This document shows positions 11,107 through 21,667 of a stretch of 64,000 nucleotides of DNA, one piece after another (the stretch's first letter is position 1; every line of letters begins with the position of its first letter). The DNA comes from Biscogniauxia marginata (lineage: Eukaryota; Ascomycota; Sordariomycetes; Xylariales; Xylariaceae). The position numbers and the translations under genes are program-made. The notes under the pieces were generated by a model that did not search any database, was not told the origin of the DNA, and saw only the letters and a program-made list of their open reading frames with translations. Location: contig MU404076.1 in the NCBI GenBank assembly GCA_022695795.1, forward strand, positions 372,001 to 436,000, given 5' to 3'.

Positions 11107-12499
11107 TTACAAGAACGCCCATGACAGAGCCATGACGACCATTGCGTACGTGACGCCGTGGCCGACCGATGGCCTGGCACCTCCGCCCGTGCTCGTGCCG
11201 CAGCATTCCCGGTTGTACGTGACGTTGTTCATCTTGGCGGCGACCTCGAATACGGTGCCCGGGTAGGAGCCGAAGTTGTAGTAGTCGACGTTGAGGAAGT
11301 TGGGGGCGCGGCCCCATTCGTCGCGGCACTGCTCGGCGCCGAGGCCGACGCTGCCGAAGCCGGTCGCGTTGTTGGTCACGTTGAGCTCGGTGCGGGCGGG
11401 GACCAGCATGTCGGCGCCGAGGATGGAGAGCTCGATGTTGAGGTTATGGTTCAGCAGGTACATGCGGTCCCGGGCCTGGTCCCCGGGCAGGTCCGGCGGG
11501 CGCTGGACGGTGCAGGGGAAGCCCTGGTCGACCGGGTCGAAGGGGGTCTCCCACACCTGCGAGAACTCGTCCAGCAGCCAGGGATACTCGGTCTGGTTCG
11601 CCATGTAGTCCATGAACATGACGACGCGCTTGCCGCTCAGGATCATCTCGCTGAGGGTCGGCCAGTCGTTCAGCCGCATGGGAGCCACGGGTGGCGTGTA
11701 GACGTAGCGCAAGATGCCCGTCTGCTCGATATAGGGCACGTACATAGACGGGACGGAGCTACGGCCGCGGTCAGCGTGCAGCCAAGCAGATAGAAACAGT
11801 GCCGGAAAATATGACTTACTAGTTTCCGTTGCCCAGGAGAATAGTGATGACATCGTAAGGATGCGTTACCACCCAGTCCTTCACCTGGGTGAGCCAGTCG
11901 GTGATGGGGCCGGCATCCAGGATATCGCAGCTCGTGTGGCAGAAGTGCGGCTCGCTTCCATTTGTCGGCCATTGTATCTGGGCCTGGAGGAAGCGCACAC
12001 CGTCGTTGAGCTGATACGTAACATCATACTGCTGGTTGGCAGCAAGATTGTTGGGCGTTATGAATGGCGAGTTGTGACAAGCAACCTCGGTGATGTTGCT
12101 ATACTTCCGGGAGCAGAACTCGGGGTAATTGTTGCACGGCTGCGTGTTAGTCACCTGGGGCGTGGGCGACGAGGTGGTCGAGAAGTTCCCCGTCTGCGTG
12201 CTCGACTGAGCCGAGCCGGTGAGGAAGGTGACGGTTGTCTTTGTTGTATGAACGGTAACATCTTCACTAGTCGCATTGGCTGTGCCTATAGAACTTGCGC
12301 TGCCAGTGATGGACCCCAAGTCCGAAGGATCTAGTGTGACCTGGGAGGTGCCGGACAGGTAGGTTCCCGTGGGCGTTGCATTCTCGGTGATGGATATGGT
12401 CGAGTCGGTCGCCGTCGTTCTATCATCATCGATCGACGTAGTTTGGGCGAGAGTCCTGGAGACGACCAACAGAGACCAAGCTCCCAGACGTAAAGCCAT
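11107..12499 (-). CDS. Secreted PLC-like phosphodiesterase, probably GPI-anchored
   Basis: Exons 12499-11820 and 11758-11107, split by a 61-nt intron (GTAAGT...GTAG) inside a Tyr codon, give 443 aa. It belongs to the fungal PLC-like phosphodiesterase TIM-barrel group (PI-PLC X-domain related). Features in order: a signal peptide (about 1-19, ending in LAQ), a Ser/Thr-rich probably O-glycosylated stalk (20-115), a Cys-flanked catalytic domain with the two catalytic-type His residues in ACHNSPF and HFCHTSCD, the DVITILLGN strand, then SGKRVVMFMDY, and a C-terminal Cys pair followed by a small-residue site and a hydrophobic tail (YAMVVMALSWAFL) that fits a GPI signal. Many N-glycosylation sequons are present. 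The substrate (phosphoinositide, GPI or another phosphodiester) is unknown for this fungal group. The start is the ATG giving the signal peptide; an upstream in-frame extension is less likely. Confidence 0.87.
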
Positions 12500-14257
12500 G
12501 GCGTGATAGCCAGAACGGGGGAAGCTTGATCGAGCACAAAACGAATGGAAACCTGGCCAAAGCAATACAGATCGTGAGAAGGAATACCTCGCCAGGTGAG
12601 GGAAAGGGAGAGCCTATTATGATATGTACGCAGTATAATATCGAGCCTACGTCTGAACCGAAAGATGGGAGGGAGAAGAGAAAAAAAACAACCACCCAAG
12701 TCAAGTCAAGTCACAAGAGTGATCAGATCGTTCCATAGCCACCTCCCCTGCCCTACTGAACCCTGAATGGCCCAGGGTTTTCACAACGACAAAAAGATAC
12801 TTCCCAGTACATGTAATCTACAAACGTTTACACGCGGTGGGTCACCTGAAACTAGAGCAGGCGCCGTGCTTAAGGTGTGATGCATACGGATGACGATCTA
12901 GAAGCAATGCAAGAGTCAGATGGGCCAGAGCAGGTTTAATAGGCAGGGAACATGTGAGAAAGATAACGGAAAATAAAAATAAAAAAGACGCACGGGTGGT
13001 AGGTATAAGAGGAGACTTGCTGGGGAGAATACGCGTACCACACTGGGAGGATGCTTGCACATCCAGCATTATTTCTGTGTTGGCAGTAATCATTTGACGT
13101 CAGCGGCAGCTGAGCCTGCTTTAGTCGGTGGAACGGACACGGGATTGTCAACAGAGTTGCCAGAAAAGTTGTCGCGACAACCTGATCCAAAGGAGTATTC
13201 TCACACTAAGCACGGAATATGCCATCGGACATACCAGACGTTACCCTCTTTTTCTCCCGCACTATAGAGTTAGTTATTGGCCGATCACGAATAGTCTCTT
13301 ACTAGTCGACCATTATGTAGTATAACACATAAACTCATGACGCGTTGCACTGGGACTTTGATACCCTTTTTAACTAACCAATCGAATTGTGTAGGTAGTT
13401 TCAATGTTGTGTCTGGAGCTTGGTAATACCCGACATGCTGGTGCTACATACATCAGTGCTGTGGTTGCTTGCTGCGGTTGCTGCTGCGGTTGTGATTGTT
13501 CGTGTTGTTTAAGTATTGGGTTCCATAGGTTAGAAGCCTCGACCAAAGAAATCAATGCTTCATACCTCAATACGGAAATTTTAAGTTAGTACCGCTGACA
13601 ACATTGAACCTCCCTGCTCAACTTAATTTCGTCCCGGGGGCTGGCCAGGCTAGCCACCTACAAGCCGTAGTTTTTGGGCGTTTCAAAAACAACAAGTCGT
13701 GCGGTCCACCGTTGATCGCTATGTATCCTTCATTAGCCTTGGCGCGCAGGGCGGTAGGCTCCCCGGGCACTGTCAAGCGCCCAAGTACCGGCAGTCGGCA
13801 ATCCTGATGCAGCTAGACAGGGCCCGTCATCAAGTTACGAGCTGAACCCTTAAAAGCCCTGAACATGATCCATGCAAGTACTGTACTTCGCTGGTACTTC
13901 GTAATCGGGGGAGGCAGTTGTGGTCAAGAGCCCAATCAACAGCGGCTGTTTAGTCCCTGATCCATCCAGATCTTTCCCCTTGACATCCTTGCTGAGCTTG
14001 GTCGTCGATCCAAGTTGAGCCAAATCCATTTCCTGCCATCTCTTTGACTCTTCCATTGAAAATATTTCCTCTTGCATAGACATGGCACGTCTCGATAACT
14101 TTCATTAAACCATCTTTTATTTTGTCGAGCGAGAGTCCCGAACAATCTACCTATACTTCCAGGGTTTCGGGCTGTCAATCGCGGAGAGCGGCGGGTTTGA
14201 GCTCTAAATCGTTGCTCTACTCGTTTTAACCAATCCCACCAAGGTTTTCTCGCGAAT
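12500..14257. other. Intergenic, divergent promoters
   Basis: 1.76 kb between the divergent PLC-like and SUR7-like genes. Several short open frames are present, one of them Cys-rich by chance from a GGTTGCTGCTGC tract near 13470-13505. No supported gene. Confidence 0.55.
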
Positions 14258-15304
14258 ATGGCCTTGGGGTCTCGATTCCGAAAGCGCCAGAATGCATCTC
14301 CTACCTCCGAAACCGACAACGAAAGTCATCAGCCCTCTGTTGAGGACCAGGCTGCTCTGAAAAGAGGAACGAAAACCAGACGCAACGCCATCGTCGTAGC
14401 ATGTTTCTCTTACTTGGTCGCCGTCGTGTTCTTGATCCTGGTAAGAAACGATTCTTGACTCGTAATCGGCTACGTCTAACTGCTTCTCTGGTCTTAGGTT
14501 GAGGTGGGAAATACCCAGGGTACCCGAGTTCTAGGCGATATCTATTTTTTCAAGCTCGACCTCGCCAACATCCTTCCCCAAGCGGTGCCGACCACGTTGA
14601 CGCTCCAGAACTCCATAGCCCGGACCCTGGGCCTGCATGATTTCTACCAAGTCGGACTATGGAACTATTGCGAAGGTTATCTGAACGAGTACGTAACGTA
14701 TTCTCGCCATTCGCTGACGGGGGATTAAGCTGACATAATCGTTAGGGGAATCACCTACTGCTCGACACCGACGGCACTCTGGTGGTTTAACCCTGTCGAA
14801 ATCCTTTTGAATGAGCTCTTCGCCGGCGCGGCGATAGCGTTGCCATCCGAAGTGAACGACATTCTGAACATCCTCCATATTGCCTCGAACATTATGTTTG
14901 GGTTTTTCCTGGTTGGGGTGCTCCTCAGTTTTGTCCTCATACTGGCGTCTCCTGTCGTGCTATACTCGCGATGGTGGAGCCTACCGCTCGGTCTGCTTTC
15001 TTTCATCAACTCACTCCTAGTCCTGGTGGCTACGATCCTTGGTACGGCCATGTCGCTCATCGCCAAGTATGCGTTGTCGTCGCAGACGGACCTGGGTGTG
15101 AGCGCGGACATTGGAACCAAAATGTTTGCGTTCATGTGGATAGCGACAGCATTCACCTCGCTCGCCTTCTGGATCCACGCCGGTATGGGATGCTGCTGCA
15201 CATCCCGCCGAGACATTCGCACCGGGCGCAGGGGTGTGAAGAACACGAATAGGGAAAAGCCAGGACACGCTACAGCTACTGATGGGTCCGTAACATCTGC
15301 GTAA
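14258..15304 (+). CDS. SUR7/PalI-family plasma-membrane protein
   Basis: Three exons, 14258-14440, 14498-14688 and 14746-15304, give 310 aa; both introns are 57 nt and the junctions read ILVEVGNT and LNEGITYCS. The topology fits the fungal SUR7 family of four-span proteins: a basic, Ser-rich N-terminus, one TM at about 44-62, a long extracytoplasmic loop, then three TM segments at about 185-210, 222-246 and 265-290, ending in a basic tail with a Cys cluster (GMGCCC) just inside the last TM. The loop carries a W-x-Y-C-E-G and a second Cys (TYCSTP), the conserved W-x-x-YC...C loop signature. Family members organise eisosome/MCC domains or act in pH and wall-stress sensing (PalI). Which branch this belongs to cannot be decided by eye. 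Confidence 0.85.
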
Positions 15305-16657
15305 ATTCCGTTATGGAGGACCAAATATCTTAGGATTACAATGCATGCACTCCCTTTCGGGGAGCTTTATTTAGGAGCAGCAAGTCATTACTTTGGTATA
15401 AACGGGGAATCCGGCGTTTGAGACGATGGTTGAGAGGGGGTGTTATTTAAAAGAATCTTTAGATAAACATATAGCCATAACTGCGCTATGGACCACATGG
15501 CCAATTCTTAATGCAGGAAAACAATTGAAATAAGACAACGTACGTGGGAATTCGAGACTTTGCTTATTGATGGTGATATTAGCCTACCAGAGGTGAATAC
15601 CTACTGCAACAGCTCACCCAAGTGGCTCCTCAAGCTACCAGGTGGCAAATCATGGGCTGCCGGCTGTGAGCCAGCCGGGAAGCTTTGTGGCTATCACGTG
15701 ATGATTCCATTTTGGCACTAGCGCATCAGTGAGTTAGTTACCTACCTTCTGACTAATAAGCCTTTTGCTCCTCTATGTAGCAAGGCATCCTTTCTCCACA
15801 AAGCATCTGCTCGTTTCTTTTTCTTCTGCATCTCCTCATCCCATCCTCATCCTCGTCCTCGTCCACATCCGCATCCTCTTCTCTGCGTGACCCATCATCT
15901 TCATCAATTAACGACACAGGCGACTACGCGAAACCACGACTACTCTGGTCAGGATCCTCAACGCTATCGCGCTTACGTGCCTTGCCTGGTCTATTTCGAC
16001 TTTGCGACCGTCTCGTGTCGAGTACCTCTCGATCGCACCCATCACAAACAACTTCGCCACGCCCATCACCAGACGAGCGATGACCGACTAACCATTTGTG
16101 CTTTGCCTTGTGCTCAGTGAATATACCATAGAATAGGCAGGAGGTCTCGGGCTAACTAGAAGACGAGATATTTGTGGTGCATGTGGTCTTGTGGTTTGGG
16201 CTTGGAAGGGATTTTTCTGCCTTTTCATCACTCAAGTTGATCTGGTTGTCAAGTCCGCCTCTGGCTTTGTACATCATTCTCCTTTTTTTCCTACTCGGAG
16301 CGTGAACTCCCACTGTTCTTTCAAGTACAATCAGAATTGATACCCATCCATCTGTTTGCCAGTTGCTGGTCCTTGAGAGAAGAAGAGAAAAAAAATAACA
16401 AAACAGAGCAGAGAGTCACAATAGCCAGAACAGAGAACTCTACCAAACAACATTACTCTCAGTTTGCGCGAACGAACAATCGACCGCACAATTGCGCTGC
16501 ATATCTTTCTCACCCTACACCTCTAACTTCTAGTTCCCCCATATTTCCGCTCCCCCAACTCCCTTAAACCACTTCCTCTAAGATACACTCCATACCCTTC
16601 CGTCCCTCACTACGCCAGCAGCATTTGTAAGAGGTTCAGGCACATCTATATTTCACC
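15305..16657. other. Intergenic; long CT-rich leader of MPE1
   Basis: 1.35 kb. It contains a 7-bp GC hairpin CCGGCTG-TGAGC-CAGCCGG (15660-15678), a palindromic TCACGTGA E-box-type site (15694-15701), a CATCCTCGTCC pyrimidine run (15835-15880) and further CT-rich leader up to the MPE1 start. Open frames here lack coding bias. Confidence 0.55.
15694..15701. promoter_or_regulatory. TCACGTGA palindrome (bHLH-type site)
   Basis: An eight-base perfect palindrome with a CACGTG core, the kind bound by fungal bHLH factors such as Cbf1/SREBP-type proteins, lies about 960 bp upstream of the MPE1 start. Function is inferred from the motif only. Confidence 0.3.
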
Positions 16658-18647
16658 ATGACTTCGTCTGTGTTTTTCAAATTCAAATCCCAAAAGGAGC
16701 CATCCCGGGTTGAATTTGACGGTACTGGCATTTCAGTCTTCGAACTCAAACGTGACATTATCATCAAGAGTGGGTTAGGCGATGGCACGGATTTTGACCT
16801 TGCGATCTACTCTGAAGACGGTAGCGAAGGTAGGCTCGCCATCTTTAGGCATGACAAGGAGCGGAGAAACAAGAAGACTAATTGGCATGTAGAATATGAC
16901 GATGATACAACCGTCATCCCTCGATCCACCACAGTTATCGCACGACGGTTACCTCCCCAGAAACCAGGTGCTGGTCGTGCTGCTCGATATGTATCGGGCA
17001 AAATGCCAGCCAGTGCGAAAAACTCGGGTCGGAGAGAAGTCACGGCGAAAGCAGCCAAGCCTGCAACGACCGGTCTTGCCCAGATGAGCACGGCTATGAC
17101 TGAGGAGGAGAAGATGATGGCTATGTTCCAGGCACAGTCAGATCAATGGACTGCTCAGCAGGAAGAGATGGCTCAGTAAGTTTTCTCCCACACCAAGTCA
17201 CGCCAGAAATGCTAACAACCACGATAGCCAGACAGCTGTATTTAAGCCAGGTGCCAAGAAACCAGCGAACGTTCCCGACCATGACCCCCCCAATGGATAC
17301 ATCTGCTATCGTTGCGGCCAGAAAGGCCACTGGATTCAAGTGTGTCCTACGAACGACAACCCGGAATACGACAACCGACCCCGCGTCAAGCGCACAACGG
17401 GAATCCCCCGTTCATTCCTGAAGACGGTGGACAAGTCAGCACTACAGCAGACTGGTGCGGACGGCGAGGAGGTGAAGCCTCCTTCCGGTGTCATGGTCAA
17501 TGCAGACGGAGAGTTTGTAATTGCAGAGCCTGACAAGGCATCGTGGGAACAGTACCAAGCAAAGACGAAGTCGTCGGCTGCCGCCCAGAAGGCAGCTTCT
17601 GCTGAGGACAAGGAACTGGACGAGAAAGGTTTACTGTGCTCCATCCACAACAGGATGTTCATAGATCCAATGAAGACCCCGTGTTGTGAGAAGACGTATT
17701 GCAATGATTGCATTACCAATGCTCTCATCGAGAGCGACTTCGTCTGTCCAAATTGCCAGACGGAGGGTGTGCTCATTGATGACCTGAAGGCCGATGACGA
17801 AGCATCTACAAGAATACAAGACTTCCTCAAGGAGAAAGAATCCGTCAAGGTAAAGGAACGATCTAAAAGTCCGCCTGGTGCTAAATCTCCATCACAACCA
17901 CCCTCGGAAAAGAAAGAGACACCCCTGGTAGAATCAACAAAGGCCGAGTCCGTCGCGCCGGAAAAGACCAAGTCTCCTACACCGTCCTCGACAAATGTCA
18001 AGTCGCCTCGTACAGATTCAATGAGGAAGTCATCTACTCCTAATTCTATGCCGGGCTCTAGTGAGACACCGAAACCCCAGGAAACAAACCCAAAGAAACG
18101 GCCAGCAGAAGAACTAATGGAGAACCCTAAGATCCCGAAAGGACCCAAGGCTATGCAACGTGCACTAGAAGCTAAAGAAGTGCAGAACATGATGCCGCAA
18201 GGAATGAATGGCATTGGAGGCATGATGCCCAATATGATGCAATTTCCCATGAATGGCATGAATGGCATGAACGGCTTTAACCCTAACATGAATATGGCGA
18301 TGATGATGGGGGGCATGAATCCCATGATGAACCCCATGATGGGCATGAACGGAGGCTTCAACCCAGCTCCGTTCCAGGGCATGAACGGCAACGGCATGTT
18401 TGGAAACTTCGGTATGGGTGGCGGCATGGGCAACATGAACGGAATGAATATGAATGGTGGTGGTCCTAGCGGTGGTGTTGGTGCCATGAACACTGGTGGC
18501 ATGAACGGTTTCAACCAGCATCCGCAGAGACAAAACTTCACGACACCAAACAACGACGACGATGCCTACTTCCGGAAGCCGGTCAACCCGGGACGTCATC
18601 AGAACCGACAGCGCAGAGTCCGACCTAGTGACTACAGGGAGCTATGA
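16658..18647 (+). CDS. MPE1: Mpe1, cleavage and polyadenylation factor subunit (RBBP6 homologue)
   Basis: Three exons, 16658-16829, 16893-17175 and 17228-18647, give 624 aa. The first intron (63 nt) has no stop and keeps frame; removing it restores the DWNN-domain block GSEEYDDDT-IPRST. Domains: the ubiquitin-like DWNN (about 3-75), a CCHC zinc knuckle (Cys178, Cys181, His186, Cys191) with the following R-x-TGIPRSFL motif, and a RING-like U-box/zinc finger at about 288-330 (CSIHN...CCEKTYCNDC...CPNC). The C-terminal third is charged and Ser/Pro-rich, then a striking Met-Gly-Asn low-complexity tail (about 460-580), ending in an Arg-rich tip. Mpe1 is a nuclear subunit of CPF that couples poly(A)-site recognition with cleavage and polyadenylation. 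Domain order and family identity are clear; the tail is variable in the family. Confidence 0.95.
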
Positions 18648-20815
18648 ACTCCTGTGTTCCTTTTACTCTACTGAACGATTACGTCTGAATGTCGGCTTGT
18701 TCCCATTTGCACATACATAGAAGTCACTTCCGTTTCTTCACGTTGCGCAATTGTACATTACCGGACAACCACGAAATTAGCATCTCGACCTGACAATGGC
18801 TACCAAGCCAGCTAGCCTAGTCTACTCGGTCGAAACCATGATCAGGCGTTTGGAGGGGCAACGGTCTCGGGAAGGGAAAGGCATAAGTTGGATCAATCGT
18901 GCGCGAAAGATCACCCAATCAATCATCTCTTGGGCGCCCGGAGTTTCGAGTTATATTTTTTCTTGACATGCAACAACCACAGCGTTGGTTTCACATGCAT
19001 GAGGGAGGCAAAGGAAGTGTTTTTATTACCCCCACAAGGAAGGAATCACGGAAAAAAAAGGGATCTTGGAAGAATTGGAGGGAAGAGGAAGAAGAACGAC
19101 GGGTTTCTGTTGCGATGGTTTTTTGTTTCTTGCTCGGTATGCGGTTTTTTTGTGATTTTTCCTTTTTTCTTCTATCACTTTTGTCACGAGCCGCTGCCGT
19201 TGCTGCTACCCGTCGTATAGATCACTTGAGAGAAGTAGATACGTTTTTCTTTAAATCTTTCCCCGGAAAGCGAAAGAAATGAATGGACGATAATTTCTTC
19301 TTCTCTGAAGTTTATTCTTTGGGTTTCTAACTGATAGTGACCACCTAAACAAACGATATTGATATGATCAGCTTCTGCTTATATGTGTGCAATGTGACAT
19401 GTGTGTGTTCTTATAACTTACCATCACCTCGGGATAGCAGCGCAGGATTATGTGACTACTAGATGTAAAATAGTCGAACACCCCTGGATCCCACGTCCCT
19501 CCTGTCTCGACCGTCGTAGCTTGCTACTTATCAATAATTTAAAAAAAGAGCGGCTATGACATTCGATCATCGACAAAGATATACCTGTTCCATTTATTCT
19601 CCTTTCTTGTAAATAACCTGGCTATCGGGCTCGTCCAGGGATGAAAAGTCGTGCAATGGGCTGCTCTTTACTACTGCTGAGTCCACGAGGAATATCACAC
19701 GTAAGGAGTCAATGTAGGCGAGGCCCTGCTATTGTAAATTGATCCTGATTGCCTCTCTGCATTACACAATAGGTAGGCCATCTAAGATCTAGAGAGCATT
19801 CGTCGTTTCGCAGAGGATTGGATCAGCATGTCACTTCCATGTCACACCGCCTATTACAAACAGTAAGATATTCGGGGGTTTTCTTCTTTCTTCAGAGAAT
19901 GAATAGATTCAACAGTCATCTACTCATTCGAGATAGCTATCTATGGCTGGCCCAATGAAAAAAAAAATGAGCTTTTCTTTCCTTCTCTTGACCCAAGAAA
20001 AGACTGTGCCCGTGCCTTATCCTGTCCTGTCCAGCTCATCATAGCTTCTCATTCGGCAAACTTACAAGCAAGCTTTCCTCTTTTTAATTTTAATTTCTCT
20101 TCAATTCACAGTTTGCCGAATTAAGGGGCGGGCTAATGCCCAAGTCTTTCCAAAGAGACCAGACCTGGGTTGCCACACATTTTGATTTTTTTTTTTGGAC
20201 ACATTCACAACATGTACAAGTGTACATGTTGTGAGAAAAAGAAAACATCTTCAGGAACCGTCGCTCGTCTTGGAGCGAAATTGGGAGCGGCTCACTGTTG
20301 GTGTTTCTTTTTGTTTCGCTGGAGCAGGTCGGTGACTGTCTTCTCCCCCCCATCCCTTCCCTTGGTAGGAAAGAAGATCGATTGGCAGAGGTGGGGATGG
20401 AAGAAGCAGCCACCGTGCTCTCGACAGAAAATTGTCAGAACATACGAAACGGAATCACACGATCATAGCCACACGGCTTAACGTTGTCGCCGTGGCGTTC
20501 CAATCGCCGATGATCGTGGGGTCGCAGCATCGACCCAACTTGTGGGCTAGACGCAACAACGGGTGGCGCGTTGGGGGAACAGTTGAACCCACCGGAAGAG
20601 CAAGGCCAGCTTGAATCTTCACGATGGATAAGCTGGATTCCCCCCGGGTCACACACCGCGTGCGCAATGCAATTATAACAACAGGGCGGGACTGAGTATA
20701 GTCCCGTGAGAAAATAAAAATGAGCGAACGGTTAAGTTGAAACAACCGTCTACTATCTTCGGCCTTCCGGTGGTGGTGGTGGTAGTGATGGTACAAATCA
20801 TCCTCATCATCTTCA
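18648..20815. other. Intergenic, convergent 3' flanks with inverted repeat
   Basis: 2.2 kb between the converging MPE1 and EsdC-like genes. A purine/pyrimidine-skewed, T-rich stretch lies at 18950-19270, poly-A/T runs are scattered, and a perfect 14-bp inverted repeat is at 20205-20234. No supported gene; the minus-strand frame from 20455 is the shadow of the EsdC 3' part. Confidence 0.55.
20205..20234. repeat. Perfect 14-bp inverted repeat, 2-nt spacer
   Basis: TCACAACATGTACA, then AG, then TGTACATGTTGTGA: both arms match perfectly. It lies about 580 bp past the EsdC stop codon and 1.6 kb past MPE1. It could be a dimeric transcription-factor site or a cruciform/hairpin in a 3' UTR. Confidence 0.85.
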
Positions 20816-21667
20816 TCACGAGCGAACGACGATGCCGTTGCGCCTGGCGCTGCGTGATACGTACTCCTCCTCGTCGCCAGAGCTGGAGCAGTTGCTGTCG
20901 TCGTCCGAGTAGCCACAGCGCGTGCCGCCGCAGTCGATCTTGACGCGGTCGCCCTTGCGCGTGATTCCGTAGCGCTCGCATGTGCAGTTGCTGCAGTCCG
21001 AGGCGGGCGTGCTGTAGCCTGAGAGCGAAGAGTTCGGGGACGAGCTGTCGGACCGGTACGAGAGGCTGGAGCCCGAGGAAGACACGGGCGAAGTCGAGAA
21101 GTCCGTGATGATGTCCTCGTCGATGCCGGCACTACCGAAGCGTGCGGTCAGTTCCTCGATGGCCTCCTCGTCGCAGTAGTCGGCGTCTAGGATGTGACGT
21201 GTGGCGTGTGGTGACATTGGCTTTGGTGCCACAATCTGCGATGTTGAGAGGGGTCGGCCCTTAGGAATGTCAACGCTGAGGGATCCGCGCTTGGAGGACC
21301 GGTGCTTGTCTTTTGATGACGAGGACGATGAGTGCTTTGATGAGCTCTTGCTGTGCGACTTAGAGGACTTGTCTTTAGGAACGTCAAGGATGTTCAATTC
21401 TCGGCCGGTAGTGGGCTCGACAGTGGAGGTTTCACTTGGGTTGTGCGACACATGGTAGCCGTCGATGATGTAGTAGTACCAGTATCGCTGACCGGGCTCG
21501 AGGTTGCCTTGGAATCGGAATGTACCCTTCCACGAGCCAGACTTGGAGGAAGACTTGTCCTTGGACAGGGGGATCTGACCAACGTAGTTGTCCCAAGACC
21601 CGAGAAGGTGGACAGACTTGACGCCGGAAGAAACACGGAGGGAGAAGGACAGTTGAATGGTCGCCAT
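20816..21667 (-). CDS. esdC: EsdC-like protein with glycogen-binding (AMPK-beta/CBM48-like) domain
   Basis: Single-exon, 283 aa. The N-terminal ~95 residues form an AMPK-beta-type carbohydrate-binding fold: FSLRVSSGVKSVHLLGSWDNY, then GSWKGTFRF, EPGQRYWYYYIIDGYHVSHNP, with the aromatic residues that stack on glycogen chains. A Ser/Lys-rich linker (about 100-130) follows, then a conserved fungal segment with DADYCDEEAIEELTARFGSAG, a Ser-rich stretch, and a Cys-containing C-terminus (DCSNCTCERYG, CGGTRCGYSDDDSNC). This arrangement matches the Aspergillus early-sexual-development protein EsdC, often mis-labelled GTP-binding protein; no GTPase motif is present. In Aspergillus it is needed for fruiting-body development; here the role is inferred. 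The start is the only Met before the first strand. Confidence 0.87.
   Translation of the reverse strand: MATIQLSFSLRVSSGVKSVHLLGSWDNYVGQIPLSKDKSSSKSGSWKGTFRFQGNLEPGQRYWYYYIIDGYHVSHNPSETSTVEPTTGRELNILDVPKDKSSKSHSKSSSKHSSSSSSKDKHRSSKRGSLSVDIPKGRPLSTSQIVAPKPMSPHATRHILDADYCDEEAIEELTARFGSAGIDEDIITDFSTSPVSSSGSSLSYRSDSSSPNSSLSGYSTPASDCSNCTCERYGITRKGDRVKIDCGGTRCGYSDDDSNCSSSGDEEEYVSRSARRNGIVVRS

Noticed and set aside
13404..13589. Cys-rich short frame resembling a small secreted protein
   Set aside because: The Cys come from a GGTTGCTGCTGC repeat; no signal peptide or coding bias.
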